From Shimia thalassica (GTDB taxonomy: Bacteria > Pseudomonadota > Alphaproteobacteria > Rhodobacterales > Rhodobacteraceae), in NCBI RefSeq assembly GCF_001458215.1, contig NZ_CYTW01000001.1, positions 1,798,001-1,862,000 of the forward strand: 64,000 bases of DNA, given 5' to 3'. The translations under genes were made by a program, and so were the position numbers. The notes beneath the pieces are model-generated. The model did not search any database. It was not told where the DNA came from and worked only from the letters and a program-made list of their open reading frames with translations. Positions 43,400 to 52,689 of the stretch are shown here, piece after piece (position 1 is the stretch's first letter; the number at the start of each line of letters is the position of its first letter).

Positions 43400-44289
43400 C
43401 CCGCAACCGACGCATCGTAGATCGCGCCAATGGTGCCTGCGATGGTGCCGTTAAAGTCGTCGTCCGATTGCTGTGCCGACAGACCTTCGGTCAGCGCACG
43501 GCTGAACGATGCAATAACGCCGGTGTTGTTGGACAGGCGGGTGTTGGCTTCGTCGCGGCTGTAACCGCCGGACAGGGCAACAACACGCATCACACGTGGA
43601 TGATCCACCAGCGATTTATAGTGGTTTGCGGTTTCTGGCAGCGTCAATTTCAACATGACCTGTTGATCTTCGGGCAGGGCGTCCAGTTGCTTGGTCAGTT
43701 CTGCCAGCAGGATATCTTCTGCGGCGGCCTTGTCTGCAATCGAGATGGTCACTTCGGGCTCGATGATCGGCACGAGGCCGTGGCTCAGGATCTGTTTGCC
43801 AACTTCGAACTGTTGGGCGACGATGGCGGCAATACCTTCCTGATTGGCGGCGTTCACGACCGAGCGCATCTTGGTGCCGAAGATACCGGCTTTGGCAGCG
43901 CGTGCGCACAGGGCGTCCAGTTCGGGCATGTCTTTCATCAGCTGAACACCGTTGGCTTCGTCAGCCAGACCTTTGTCCACTTTCAGGAAAGGAACAACGC
44001 CGCGCTCTTCCCACATGTAGGTGGCAGTTGGCTTGCCGTCGATTTCGCGGTCCATGGTCATTTCGAACAGGATCGCACCAATCACCTGATCGCCGGTAAA
44101 GGCAGGCGCCATGGCAATACGGGCTCGCATTGCGTGGATCATGTCGAACATTTCGGCTTCCGACCCGTAGGCGTCTTCTTCAACACCGTACAGGCGCAGC
44201 GCCTTCGGAGTGGAGCCGCCGCTCTGGTCGAGGGCGGCAATGAAACCGGCGCCAGAGGTCATCTTTTCGATTTGTGCTTGATTGGACAT
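43396..44289 (-). CDS. class I fructose-bisphosphate aldolase
   Basis: This 297-residue class I aldolase of the bacterial fda type cleaves fructose 1,6-bisphosphate through a Schiff-base lysine. It begins QAQIEKMTSGAGFIAALDQSGG, within residues 4-25, and shows TYMWEERGVVPFLKVDKGL, where the lysine region lies, and HGLVPIIEPEVTI. The C-terminal NDDFNGTIAGTIGAIYDAS-like end (DDDFNGTIAGTIGAIYDAS) is normal. It lies downstream of pgk on the same strand but 142 bases away with a hairpin between, so cotranscription is uncertain. Confidence 0.94.
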   Translation of the reverse strand: MSNQAQIEKMTSGAGFIAALDQSGGSTPKALRLYGVEEDAYGSEAEMFDMIHAMRARIAMAPAFTGDQVIGAILFEMTMDREIDGKPTATYMWEERGVVPFLKVDKGLADEANGVQLMKDMPELDALCARAAKAGIFGTKMRSVVNAANQEGIAAIVAQQFEVGKQILSHGLVPIIEPEVTISIADKAAAEDILLAELTKQLDALPEDQQVMLKLTLPETANHYKSLVDHPRVMRVVALSGGYSRDEANTRLSNNTGVIASFSRALTEGLSAQQSDDDFNGTIAGTIGAIYDASVAG

Positions 44290-44340
44290 GTCAGTGTTCC
44301 GCCCTTAAAATTTAGTGTTGTCTCAGCTGCATAATGAATG

Positions 44341-44366
44341 CGCCCCGCTTCTAGGCCAGCGGGGCG
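44341..44366 (-). terminator. hairpin downstream of pgk
   Basis: CGCCCCGCT (44341-44349) pairs perfectly with AGCGGGGCG (44358-44366). No clear T-run follows on the minus strand, so it may be an attenuating or 3'-protecting hairpin rather than a full terminator between pgk and the aldolase gene. Confidence 0.4.
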
Positions 44367-44431
44367 TGTGTTGCAATCATGGTGGCGCTAACGAAAGGTG
44401 TGGCTGCCCGAATTTCGTGCAACCGTTACGT

Positions 44432-45622
44432 TTATTGGTCCAGTGCTGCCACACCGGGCAGAACTTTGCCTTCCATCCACTCAAGGAAAGCACCGCCAGC
44501 GGTTGAAATATAGGTGAAATCGCCAGCCGCGCCGGATGCGTTCAGTGCCGCAACCGTGTCACCGCCGCCTGCAACCGAAATGATCTGGCCCGAGCGTGTC
44601 AATGCCGCCGCCTTGAGGGCCGCTGCATTTGTCGCCGCATCAAAAGGCTCGATTTCAAAGGCACCCAAAGGCCCGTTCCAGATCAGCGTTTTGCTCTCTG
44701 CCAGAACCGCGCTGATGGCGGCGACGCTTTCGGGACCCGCATCAAGGATCATTGCGTCTTCGGGGCACTGGTCCACGGCTACGGTTTCATTATCTGCGTT
44801 GGCTTCGAATTTGCGCGCAACAACAACGTCACGCGGCAACACGATATTACATCCCGTTGACTCGGCCTTGGCCATGATTTCAAGAGCGGTGTCAGTCATC
44901 ATGCGCTCGGCCAGAGATTTGCCGATCTGGATGTCTTTGGCCGCAAGGAAGGTGTTGGCCATGCCACCACCGATCACAAGGTTATCCACCTTTTCGATCA
45001 GGTTCGACAGCAGTTCCAGCTTGGTCGACACTTTTGCGCCGCCTACAACGGCCGTGACGGGGCGCTTTGGTTCGCCCAAAGCACTTTCAAGAGCTTCGAG
45101 TTCAGCTTGCATCAGACGACCGGCGCAGGCTGGCAGCAAATGCGCCAGACCTTCGGTCGAGCTGTGCGCGCGGTGCGCCGCCGAAAACGCGTCGTTACAA
45201 AACACATCGCCCAACTTGGCCATACCCGCCGCAAGCTCAGGATCGTTTTTGGTCTCGCCAGCATGAAAACGGGTGTTTTCCAGCAAAAGAACTTCGCCGG
45301 GTTGCAGGGTTTCGGCCGCCATGGCTGCCTCGGACCCGACACAATCGGCCGCAAATTTTACAGGTGCATCAAAGGCGCGTTCCAGCGTGGGCACCAGTTG
45401 CTTTAGCGACAGGTTTTCGCGACGCTCGCCACCCGGGCGGCCAAAGTGCGCCAGAAGGATCGGGCGACCACCCGCAGCAACAATATGTTTGACCGAAGGT
45501 GCGATACGACGAATGCGGGTCGAATCCGTGACCATGCCGTCAACGATTGGAACGTTGATGTCCACACGGGTCAGCACACGCTTGCCGTCCAGATCCATTT
45601 CGTCGAGTGTTTTCCAGCCCAT
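44432..45622 (-). CDS. pgk: phosphoglycerate kinase
   Basis: Pgk (396 residues) converts 1,3-bisphosphoglycerate and ADP to 3-phosphoglycerate and ATP. The substrate signature [11 protein letters not shown] is at residues about 18-28. [10 protein letters not shown] and [11 protein letters not shown] follow, and the C-terminal nucleotide-binding part shows [26 protein letters not shown] and [24 protein letters not shown] precedes the ATG. It diverges from the cyclophilin genes. Confidence 0.97.
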   Translation of the reverse strand: MGWKTLDEMDLDGKRVLTRVDINVPIVDGMVTDSTRIRRIAPSVKHIVAAGGRPILLAHFGRPGGERRENLSLKQLVPTLERAFDAPVKFAADCVGSEAAMAAETLQPGEVLLLENTRFHAGETKNDPELAAGMAKLGDVFCNDAFSAAHRAHSSTEGLAHLLPACAGRLMQAELEALESALGEPKRPVTAVVGGAKVSTKLELLSNLIEKVDNLVIGGGMANTFLAAKDIQIGKSLAERMMTDTALEIMAKAESTGCNIVLPRDVVVARKFEANADNETVAVDQCPEDAMILDAGPESVAAISAVLAESKTLIWNGPLGAFEIEPFDAATNAAALKAAALTRSGQIISVAGGGDTVAALNASGAAGDFTYISTAGGAFLEWMEGKVLPGVAALDQ

Positions 45623-45749
45623 TCTACAACTCCTGAAAAGAAATACTTTGCCGCGTTCCTATAGGAAACAGCCCATAGGTCAATGGGGCGACTTGGCTTT
45701 CTGGTGCGGGATGATTAACTACGCATCAAAGATTAAACAGGAGGGCCCT

Positions 45750-46262
45750 ATGGCCGAGATCAAAGATCCCGAAAACACCATCCTGATGGAGCTTAAAGAT
45801 GGCACCGTCGTAATCGAACTGTTGCCTGATGTGGCACCCGGTCACAGCGAGCGCATGAAAGAACTGGCGCGCGCCGGCCACTATGACAACGTGTGCTTTC
45901 ACCGTGTGATCGCGGGCTTCATGGCGCAGACGGGCGACGTCGCCAACGGCAACATGGAAAAAGACTTTAACCTGCGCAGCGCAGGCACCGGCGGTTCCGA
46001 CCTGCCGAACCTCAAAGCGGAATTCTCGAAGTTGCCCCACGACCGCGGCACCTTGGGCGCGGCACGTTCGGCCAACCCCGACAGCGCCAACTCGCAGTTC
46101 TTCATCAACTTCAAGGACAACCACTTCCTGAACGGTCAATACACCGTTTATGGCCGTGTGATCGAAGGCATGGAGCACGTTGACGCGATTGCTTTGGGCG
46201 AACCTCCTGCGAACCCCGATCGCATGGTCAGCGTGAAAGTGGCTGCTGATGTCGATGCTTAA
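45750..46262 (+). CDS. cytoplasmic cyclophilin-type peptidyl-prolyl isomerase
   Basis: This 170-residue cyclophilin lacks a signal peptide. The catalytic pattern FHRVIAGFMAQTGD (Arg and Phe), SANSQFFINF and FLNGQYTVYGRV are complete. It begins MAEIKDPENTILMEL with GGAGGG seven bases upstream; an open frame reaching back to 45273 is antisense to pgk. The last 14 bases overlap the start of a second cyclophilin gene, so the two form a coupled pair. Confidence 0.95.
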   Translation: MAEIKDPENTILMELKDGTVVIELLPDVAPGHSERMKELARAGHYDNVCFHRVIAGFMAQTGDVANGNMEKDFNLRSAGTGGSDLPNLKAEFSKLPHDRGTLGAARSANPDSANSQFFINFKDNHFLNGQYTVYGRVIEGMEHVDAIALGEPPANPDRMVSVKVAADVDA

Positions 46263-46803
46263 GCTTGCAGCAGCGTTTTCGCTGATGGCCGCGCCAGCCC
46301 TGGCAACCGGCCTCGAAGTTCAGATCGAAGGCGAAGGGGCCAACGGCACCGTCGTGATTGATCTGTTCGAAGATGTCGCGCCAAAGCACGTTGAGCAAAT
46401 CACCGCGCTGGCCAGCGAAGGCAAATACGATGATGTGGTGTTTCACCGTGTGATCGACCGCTTCATGGCCCAGACCGGTGACGTGGAATTCGGCAAGATG
46501 GGCGGCGATCTTCGCATGGCAGGTCGTGGCGGGTCTTTGCGCTCGGATCTTCCTGCGGAATTTTCCGACATGAACTTTGATCGCGGGATCGTTGGCATGG
46601 CACGGTCGCAAGACCCGAACTCGGCCAACTCGCAATTCTTCATCATGTTCGACGAAGGCAGCTTCCTGAATGGCCAGTATACGGTTGTTGGCAAGGTGAC
46701 GTCAGGCATGGACGTGGTCGATGCGATCAAACGCGGCGAAGGCCGCAACGGTGCCGTCATTGGCCAGCCTGATCGCATGACAAAGGTCACTGTGACCGAC
46801 TGA
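46249..46803 (+). CDS. periplasmic cyclophilin-type peptidyl-prolyl isomerase
   Basis: This 184-residue cyclophilin has a signal peptide (hydrophobic residues 3-18, cleavage after PALA) and so acts in the periplasm. The catalytic stretches FHRVIDRFMAQTGD, SANSQFFIMF and FLNGQYTVVGKV parallel those of the preceding gene, which points to an old tandem duplication with one copy retargeted. Starts at 46249 or 46255 are both possible. The pair ends in a strong terminator. Confidence 0.95.
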   Translation: MSMLKLAAAFSLMAAPALATGLEVQIEGEGANGTVVIDLFEDVAPKHVEQITALASEGKYDDVVFHRVIDRFMAQTGDVEFGKMGGDLRMAGRGGSLRSDLPAEFSDMNFDRGIVGMARSQDPNSANSQFFIMFDEGSFLNGQYTVVGKVTSGMDVVDAIKRGEGRNGAVIGQPDRMTKVTVTD

Positions 46804-46833
46804 TCGGTCTCACCACTTGTCACAGAGACGTGA

Positions 46834-46860
46834 GGGGGGCTATGCGGCCCCCCTTTTTTT
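46834..46860 (+). terminator. Rho-independent terminator of the cyclophilin pair
   Basis: GGGGGGC (46834-46840) pairs with GCCCCCC, with a short loop and a run of seven T, 30 bases after the stop. Confidence 0.9.
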
Positions 46861-46896
46861 GCGCGATGATCAGGGTCAGCCTTCGGGAGAGCACCA

Positions 46897-47868
46897 ATGC
46901 GCCATTTCAGATTGATCCTCGCCGCCGTGATATCCGTGACCTCTTCGGCGGTCATGGCCGATCCGATGTTCTGGAAACATGAATGGCCAGATACGGATTT
47001 CAGCACCACGTCTGTTGATAACTGGGTAGAAATCCTTTCCGGGGGTCCACCCAAAGACGGCATTCCGGCGCTCAGCGATCCGCAGTTTATACGTGCCTCA
47101 CAGGAAACCCGCATTGAAGGCACCGAACCTGTGGTCACGGTCGAGATGCCGGGTGCAGAGCCGCGCGCCTATCCGCTGCGGTATCTGACTTGGCATGAAA
47201 TTGTGAACGACACTGTTGGGGGCGTGCCGATTGCCGTCACTTTTTGTCCGCTTTGCAATTCTGCGATGACGTTTGACCGCCGCGTAAAGGGGCAGACCCT
47301 GACATTGGGAGTGTCGGGCAAGCTGCGCAATTCCGATATGATCATGTACGACCGCGAAACCCAAAGCTGGTGGCAACAGGCGATCGGCGAAGCGATTGTT
47401 GGCGATCTGACGGGCACGGCTTTGACCGCACTGCCCACATGGCTTGAAAGTTGGGACCAGTTCCGCGCGCGCCATCCAGAGGGGTTGGTCATGGCGGAAC
47501 CTGCCTATAATCGTCGATACGGCCAAAACCCCTATCGCAGCTATGACAGTTCGCATCGCCCGTTTCTCTATAGTGGCGAGTTGCCGCCGCATGGTGTGCC
47601 GGCGTTGGCGCGGGTTGTGCGTGTCGATAACCGTGCCTGGCCACTCGAGCGGCTGCGCAAAACGCCCAATATTACCGAAGCGGGGCTGACGCTGCGTTGG
47701 AAACCGGGGCAGGCGTCTGCTCTCGACAGTACGGTGATCGGACAGGGCCGTGATGTCGGCTCGATCCGGGTGCAGGACGGGCAGGGGCGCGATTTGCCTC
47801 ATGACGTAATGTTTGCATTCGCCTTTCATGCATTCTGGCCCGAAGGTGTCTGGATGATGGGCAAATGA
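46897..47868 (+). CDS. DUF3179 domain protein, secreted
   Basis: This 323-residue protein has a signal peptide (about 1-21, cleavage after VMA) and a DUF3179 domain. Conserved parts are AYPLRYLTWHEIVND, VTFCPLCNSAMTFDR with a CPLC motif, SGKLRNSDMIMYDRETQSWWQQ and VVRVDNRAWPLERLR. The family is found across bacteria and its function is unknown. The CxxC suggests metal or redox chemistry in the periplasm. It stands alone. Confidence 0.92.
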   Translation: MRHFRLILAAVISVTSSAVMADPMFWKHEWPDTDFSTTSVDNWVEILSGGPPKDGIPALSDPQFIRASQETRIEGTEPVVTVEMPGAEPRAYPLRYLTWHEIVNDTVGGVPIAVTFCPLCNSAMTFDRRVKGQTLTLGVSGKLRNSDMIMYDRETQSWWQQAIGEAIVGDLTGTALTALPTWLESWDQFRARHPEGLVMAEPAYNRRYGQNPYRSYDSSHRPFLYSGELPPHGVPALARVVRVDNRAWPLERLRKTPNITEAGLTLRWKPGQASALDSTVIGQGRDVGSIRVQDGQGRDLPHDVMFAFAFHAFWPEGVWMMGK

Positions 47869-47974
47869 GGACAACTCTGGCGGTTGACGTACCGGCAATT
47901 TGCAATTCTGCCGTTTTGCCCGTAAGCGTGGTTCTAGCGGGACGCTGAATAAAAACGACAGAAGAAAATCCCAT

Positions 47975-49135
47975 ATGAAAACTGTAAATACCACCGAAGA
48001 GCTTGCGCGGTTTTGCGAATTGGCACGCACCAAACCCTATGTGACGATTGATACCGAATTCCTGCGCGAGCGAACCTATTTCTCCAAGTTGTGTCTGATC
48101 CAGATGGCCATTCCCGATCATGAAGATGGCGACGACGCGGTGTTGGTTGATCCTCTGGTGGATGGGCTGTCTCTGGAACCGATGTATGAGCTGTTTCGCG
48201 ACACCAGTGTCGTCAAGGTTTTCCATGCGGCCCGACAGGATCTGGAAATCTTTTTTGTCGAAGCAGGCGTCTTTCCCGATCCGTTGTTCGACACACAGGT
48301 CGCAGCGATGGTTTGCGGGTTCGGCGATCAGGTTGGCTATGAAACGCTTGTGCGCAAGATCGCCAAGCAGGCCCTTGATAAATCAAGCCGTTTTACAGAT
48401 TGGTCGCGACGTCCCCTGACCGAAGCTCAGCAGAAATACGCCATTGGGGACGTGACCCATTTGCGCCGGATTTACGAATTTCTGGCTGCAAAGCTGGCTG
48501 AAAACGGGCGCGAACACTGGGTTCAGGAAGAGCTTCAGATCCTGACAAATCCCGCCACCTATACCATCAAACCCTCAGAAGCGTGGCAACGGGTGAAAAC
48601 CCGCACGACCACACCAAAGTTTCTTGCCATGGTGCGTGAACTGGCGCGTTTCCGCGAAGGCTATGCCCAAAGCCGGAATGTGCCACGCAACCGCGTTTTC
48701 AAAGATGATGCGCTGATCGAACTTGCGTCGACAAAACCGAAATCCCTTCAGGATCTTGGCCGGTCGCGTCTGTTGCTGCGCGAAGCCCGCAAAGGCGAAG
48801 TCGCAGAAGGCATTCTTGCCGCGATCGAGGCCGGGCAGAACTGTGCGCCCGAAGATTTGCCGCGCCCCGACAAGAGCCGCGAAAAACTTCAGGTGAACCC
48901 TGCGCTGGCGGATTTGTTGCGGGTGCTTCTCAAGGCCAAGACAGAAACGTCTGGTGTCGCGTCAAAGCTGATTGCGAGTGCGGCTGACCTTGATGCGATT
49001 GCGGCCGGTCAAAGAGACCTTGCCGCGCTCAAAGGCTGGCGCAACGAGGTGTTTGGCGCGGACGCCCTGCGTCTGTGCCAAGGCGAAATTGCGCTTGTTG
49101 CCAAAGGCAATTCCGTCGGAACCGTCAAAATCTAA
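47975..49135 (+). CDS. rnd: ribonuclease D
   Basis: RNase D (386 residues) trims 3' ends of tRNA precursors and other stable RNAs. The DEDDy exonuclease residues are in TIDTEFLRERTYF (Asp26, Glu28), VFHAARQDLEIFF and YAIGDVTHLRRIYEFL. HRDC helices follow (VRELARFREGYAQSRNVPRNR within about 210-240). ATG 47975 begins the family sequence; an upstream frame from 47900 has no similarity. Confidence 0.95.
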   Translation: MKTVNTTEELARFCELARTKPYVTIDTEFLRERTYFSKLCLIQMAIPDHEDGDDAVLVDPLVDGLSLEPMYELFRDTSVVKVFHAARQDLEIFFVEAGVFPDPLFDTQVAAMVCGFGDQVGYETLVRKIAKQALDKSSRFTDWSRRPLTEAQQKYAIGDVTHLRRIYEFLAAKLAENGREHWVQEELQILTNPATYTIKPSEAWQRVKTRTTTPKFLAMVRELARFREGYAQSRNVPRNRVFKDDALIELASTKPKSLQDLGRSRLLLREARKGEVAEGILAAIEAGQNCAPEDLPRPDKSREKLQVNPALADLLRVLLKAKTETSGVASKLIASAADLDAIAAGQRDLAALKGWRNEVFGADALRLCQGEIALVAKGNSVGTVKI

Positions 49136-49154
49136 AGAGTGCTGCGCGCGCCGT

Positions 49155-49649
49155 TTAGCGGCGCGCTTGCAATGCGTTCTGGTGGGCGGTGACTTTGATC
49201 GTGCGCACGCCTTCGAGCTGTTGATCCGTCAAAGAATGGGCCACGATCAGGGTGCGTGACGACTCGGCGCCGATCCCGATGGGATTTTGCGGGTGAATTC
49301 CAAGGAATTCATATGTCAGCACACCATCAACAGCTTCGCCTTCGTTCAAGGGGCGAAGTTTCAGGGCAAAAACACCCTGACGGTCGGCAACACCTGTCGC
49401 GCGAATGATTGCGCCGCCCGCAACACGTTCAATTTTCAGCTCGGTCACGCGGGTGATCGGCACACCGGGATAGACTTCCTCTGGGCGAGCAATAGCGCTT
49501 TTCTCAGGCAAAAGCGGGTTGGGTGGTGCCGCATTCGGGTCGACCTCGACCTCTTCACCGTTTCCAAACCAGTTAACCGGATTGTAACGCGACTGGCAGG
49601 CACTCAACAGTGTTGCAGATACCAGCAGAAGCAGGACTGTTTTGCGCAT
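49155..49649 (-). CDS. lipoprotein of unknown function
   Basis: This 164-residue protein has a lipoprotein signal (MRKTVLLLLVSATLLSAC, Cys18). A short linker with YNPVNWFGNGEEVEVDPN is followed by a beta-rich domain (VTELKIERVAGGAIIRATGVA, YEFLGIHPQNP). Homologous roseobacter proteins are uncharacterised as far as I know. ATG 49649 has ACGAGG upstream. It converges on rnd, and a GCGCGCCG/CGGCGCGC hairpin (49146-49166) covers its stop codon and may end both transcripts. Confidence 0.8.
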   Translation of the reverse strand: MRKTVLLLLVSATLLSACQSRYNPVNWFGNGEEVEVDPNAAPPNPLLPEKSAIARPEEVYPGVPITRVTELKIERVAGGAIIRATGVADRQGVFALKLRPLNEGEAVDGVLTYEFLGIHPQNPIGIGAESSRTLIVAHSLTDQQLEGVRTIKVTAHQNALQARR

Positions 49650-49775
49650 TGGCTCGACCTCGTTCTCTTTGGTCTCTGGGTAACGCATTGCGACGCGCTT
49701 GAAAAGCGCCAAGGCAGGGCTGGACCTTTGCTGTTTCAGGGCCTAGTTGGTTTTCAACAACACACGGAGCGGATC

Positions 49776-50189
49776 ATGGCCACGGAAAGCTTTGAAGAGA
49801 TCGTCGAAGATTTCGAATTCATGGACGACTGGGAAGACCGGTATCGTCACGTGATTGACCTTGGCAAGGGGATGGAGCCCCTTGAAGATGCCCTGAAGGT
49901 GCCCGCAACCAAGGTTGACGGCTGTGCCTCGCAGGTGTGGCTGCACCCCAAGATCGAAGACGGTGTTTTCTCCTTTGAAGGCGACAGCGACGCCATGATC
50001 GTGCGGGGGCTGATTGCGGTGCTGCGTGCGCTTTACAGCGGTTTGCCGGTCGCGGATGTGATCAAGGTGGATGCCCGCGCCGAAATGGAACGCCTCGGGA
50101 TGAACGAACACCTGTCGTCGCAACGCTCGAACGGGCTGCGTGCCATGATTGAACGGATCCGGCTTGTTGCAGCCGAGGCCGCCAGCTAG
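49776..50189 (+). CDS. sufE: SufE family sulfur acceptor protein
   Basis: SufE (137 residues) accepts persulfide sulfur from a cysteine desulfurase for iron-sulfur cluster assembly. The acceptor cysteine is Cys50 in VDGCASQVWL. The N-terminal FEEIVEDFEFMDDWEDRYRH is within residues 6-25, and ALYSGLPVADV is typical. ATG 49776 follows CACGGAGCGGATC. No suf operon is adjacent, so it is a stand-alone sufE. Confidence 0.95.
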   Translation: MATESFEEIVEDFEFMDDWEDRYRHVIDLGKGMEPLEDALKVPATKVDGCASQVWLHPKIEDGVFSFEGDSDAMIVRGLIAVLRALYSGLPVADVIKVDARAEMERLGMNEHLSSQRSNGLRAMIERIRLVAAEAAS

Positions 50190-50217
50190 GGACCGCACCC
50201 GAAACTGGTGCGCGGGT

Positions 50218-50445
50218 CTATTTGCCAGACAACGATTTGTAGTGCTGCAAAACATAGAGACGAATGGCGGTCGCAAGACCTGTTTCCATATCTCTTTTTG
50301 CGTCAATATCGGCGGCTAATGCGTTGATTGCTGTTGATTTTTCGGCGGCGATGTCGCGAAAGGCTTGCCAGAATTCATCTTCCAGAGATACGCTTGTGCG
50401 GTGGCCCCGCAATGTCAGCGAGCGTTTGATAGGGCGCGCGTTCAT
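50218..50445 (-). CDS. ribbon-helix-helix protein
   Basis: This 75-residue protein has an N-terminal beta strand and helices like a ribbon-helix-helix DNA-binding domain (KRSLTLRGHRTSVSLEDEFW, then FRDIAAEKSTAINALAADID). It is the third gene of a coupled series fumC-DUF4169-RHH: its ATG overlaps the stop of the DUF4169 gene (ATGA). The target is unknown. Confidence 0.82.
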   Translation of the reverse strand: MNARPIKRSLTLRGHRTSVSLEDEFWQAFRDIAAEKSTAINALAADIDAKRDMETGLATAIRLYVLQHYKSLSGK

Positions 50446-50621
50446 GTGTCGTCACGCTTGTGGCTGTCAATATGCGACGCGGCTTTGTCTGCTTCGTTCT
50501 GTTCGCGGTTTTTCTCGGCCTTGGTCCGGCCAAACCTAACAGCGTTTTCGTCAGCGCGGGCCTTTTTGTCAGCCCGCGCTTTTTGTTTCCGGAACCGGTT
50601 CAGATTGACCGGCTCAGCCAT
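50442..50621 (-). CDS. DUF4169 family small protein
   Basis: This is a 59-residue basic protein that starts AEPVNLNRFRKQKARADKK and continues with ADENAVRFGRTKAEKNREQ, the DUF4169 pattern of Lys/Arg/Glu-rich alphaproteobacterial proteins. Its ATG overlaps the fumC stop codon (TAATG) and its stop overlaps the next ATG, so all three genes are translationally coupled. The function is unknown. The composition suggests a nucleic acid- or ribosome-associated protein, which is a guess. Confidence 0.85.
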   Translation of the reverse strand: MAEPVNLNRFRKQKARADKKARADENAVRFGRTKAEKNREQNEADKAASHIDSHKRDDT

Positions 50622-52015
50622 TAGTCCTTGGGACCGATCATTTGCTCGGGACGCACAACCGCATCAAAGGTGTCCGAGTCCACAAAACCAAGCGCGATGG
50701 CCTCTTCCTTGAGGGTCGTGCCGTTTTTATGCGCGGTTTTGGCAACCTTGGTCGCGTTGTCGTAACCGATGGTGGGCGCAAGCGCCGTGACAAGCATCAG
50801 GGATTCTTTCATCAGCTTGTCGATACGCGGTTCGTTCGCCTTGATGCCCAGCAACATACGCTCGGTAAAGCTGTCTGCGACGTCGCCGATCAGCTGAATC
50901 GACTGAAGCAGGTTGTAAGACATCATCGGGTTGTAAACGTTCAACTCGAAATGGCCTTGTGAACCGGCGAATGTCATGGCGGCGTTGTTGCCCATGACAT
51001 GTGCAGCGACCTGCGTCATGGCCTCGGCCTGCGTCGGGTTCACTTTGCCCGGCATGATCGAAGAACCAGGCTCGTTTTCGGGCAGGATCAATTCACCAAG
51101 GCCAGAGCGTGGGCCGGACCCGAGGAAACGGATGTCGTTGGCGATTTTATACATCGCACCGGCAACCGTCGCCAAAGCGCCGGACATAAACACCATGGCG
51201 TCGTGGGCGGCAAGAGCTTCGAACTTGTTCGGGGCAGTGACGAAGGGCAGACCGGTGATCTCTGCCATGTTGGCCGCGACGGTTTCGCCCCAGCCTTTTT
51301 TGGTGTTCAACCCTGTACCAACCGCGGTGCCACCTTGGGCCAGCTCGTAAATACCGGGCAGGGCGGCCTCAACACGTGCCATGCCCTGACGGATCTGGTG
51401 GGCATAACCCGAGAATTCCTGACCCAATGTCAAAGGCGTCGCATCCTGTGTGTGCGTCCGGCCAATTTTGATGATGTCTTTGAACTCTTCCGACTTCTGC
51501 TCGAGACCTTCAGCCAGTTTGTTCAGACCGGGCATGAGAACATCACGAACACTCATCGCGGTTGCAATATGCATGGCCGTCGGGAAGGTGTCGTTTGAAG
51601 ATTGACCCATGTTGCAGTGGTCATTGGGGTGAACCGGATCTTTTGATCCGATCACGCCGCCCAGAATTTCAATCGCACGGTTGGCGATCACTTCGTTCGA
51701 GTTCATGTTCGACTGGGTACCGGACCCTGTCTGCCAAACCACCAGAGGGAAGTTGTCGTCGAATTTGCCCGCGACCACTTCGCTCGCGGCCTCGATCACC
51801 GCATCAGCGATCTTGGCATCCATATCGCCCGAGGCTTTGTTGGCCATGGCACAGGCCTGTTTGATCACACCCAAGGCGCGCACGATGGCGACGGGCTGTT
51901 TTTCCCAGCCGATTGGGAAGTTCATGATCGAACGCTGGGTCTGTGCGCCCCAATATTTCTCAGACGGGACTTCAAGAGGGCCGAAGCTGTCTGTTTCGGT
52001 GCGGGTGTTGGTCAT
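50621..52015 (-). CDS. fumC: fumarate hydratase class II
   Basis: FumC (464 residues) interconverts fumarate and malate in the TCA cycle. The N-terminal [20 protein letters not shown], the middle [15 protein letters not shown] and the superfamily signature [16 protein letters not shown] are all intact. It is the first gene of a coupled three-gene unit with DUF4169 and RHH genes. Confidence 0.98.
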   Translation of the reverse strand: MTNTRTETDSFGPLEVPSEKYWGAQTQRSIMNFPIGWEKQPVAIVRALGVIKQACAMANKASGDMDAKIADAVIEAASEVVAGKFDDNFPLVVWQTGSGTQSNMNSNEVIANRAIEILGGVIGSKDPVHPNDHCNMGQSSNDTFPTAMHIATAMSVRDVLMPGLNKLAEGLEQKSEEFKDIIKIGRTHTQDATPLTLGQEFSGYAHQIRQGMARVEAALPGIYELAQGGTAVGTGLNTKKGWGETVAANMAEITGLPFVTAPNKFEALAAHDAMVFMSGALATVAGAMYKIANDIRFLGSGPRSGLGELILPENEPGSSIMPGKVNPTQAEAMTQVAAHVMGNNAAMTFAGSQGHFELNVYNPMMSYNLLQSIQLIGDVADSFTERMLLGIKANEPRIDKLMKESLMLVTALAPTIGYDNATKVAKTAHKNGTTLKEEAIALGFVDSDTFDAVVRPEQMIGPKD

Positions 52016-52132
52016 CGGTTGTGCTCCGTAACTGTGTCTCGTCGTGTCATAGACAAATCAGCGAAAAACTCAATGCTGTATACCGTTGGATACAATGATC
52101 CAGCGGCGGCATAATGGCTCAGGTGGCAAGAT

Positions 52133-52606
52133 TTACTTGCGGAAACTGTCGAGACTCACGACGTCCGCCTCTTTGCGGTCGTCTTCTTCGACTTCGATCG
52201 AGACGATTTCTTCATCGTCGTCATCATCCAGATCGATCTCGTCCAGCTCGTCTTCTTGTGTTTCGAAACGCAGGCCGAATTCTACGGATGGATCAACAAA
52301 GGTCTTGATCGCGTCATAGGGAATATAAAGGGGCTCTGGCGCATCGCCAAAGTTGAGCGTGACCGAAAAGCCTTCGTCCGTGACATGAAGGTTTTCATAC
52401 CAATGCTGCATAACAACCGTCATTTCACCGGGATAGCGGTCCACCAGCCAGTCGGCGATTTTTACCTCGGGATGGTTGGTGTCGAAGGTGATAAAGAAGT
52501 GGTGTTCACCGGGAAGGCCGTTGGCTTCAACATCGTTCAGCACCTCCTGAATCAGGCTGCGCATGGCACGGTGCATCAGGTTTCCATAATCGATGGTACG
52601 CGGCAT
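52133..52606 (-). CDS. sspB: SspB, ClpXP adaptor
   Basis: This 157-residue alphaproteobacterial SspB delivers ssrA-tagged proteins to ClpXP. The substrate-binding domain begins PRTIDYGNLMHRAMRSLIQ and contains HHFFITFDTNHPEVKIADWL and VTLNFGDAPEPLYIPYDAI. An acidic linker with a DDDDDEE run leads to the short C-terminal ClpX-docking tail VVSLDSFRK. ATG 52606 has AAAGGTGATCCC upstream. The tmRNA gene that makes its tag lies 1.9 kb away. Confidence 0.95.
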   Translation of the reverse strand: MPRTIDYGNLMHRAMRSLIQEVLNDVEANGLPGEHHFFITFDTNHPEVKIADWLVDRYPGEMTVVMQHWYENLHVTDEGFSVTLNFGDAPEPLYIPYDAIKTFVDPSVEFGLRFETQEDELDEIDLDDDDDEEIVSIEVEEDDRKEADVVSLDSFRK

Positions 52607-52689
52607 GGGATCACCTTTGGCGTTGTTTTTCCCCACCATAATAGATTCGGCGCGAAACAAAAGAGACCCAACGAAAAAACAGACAGGAA

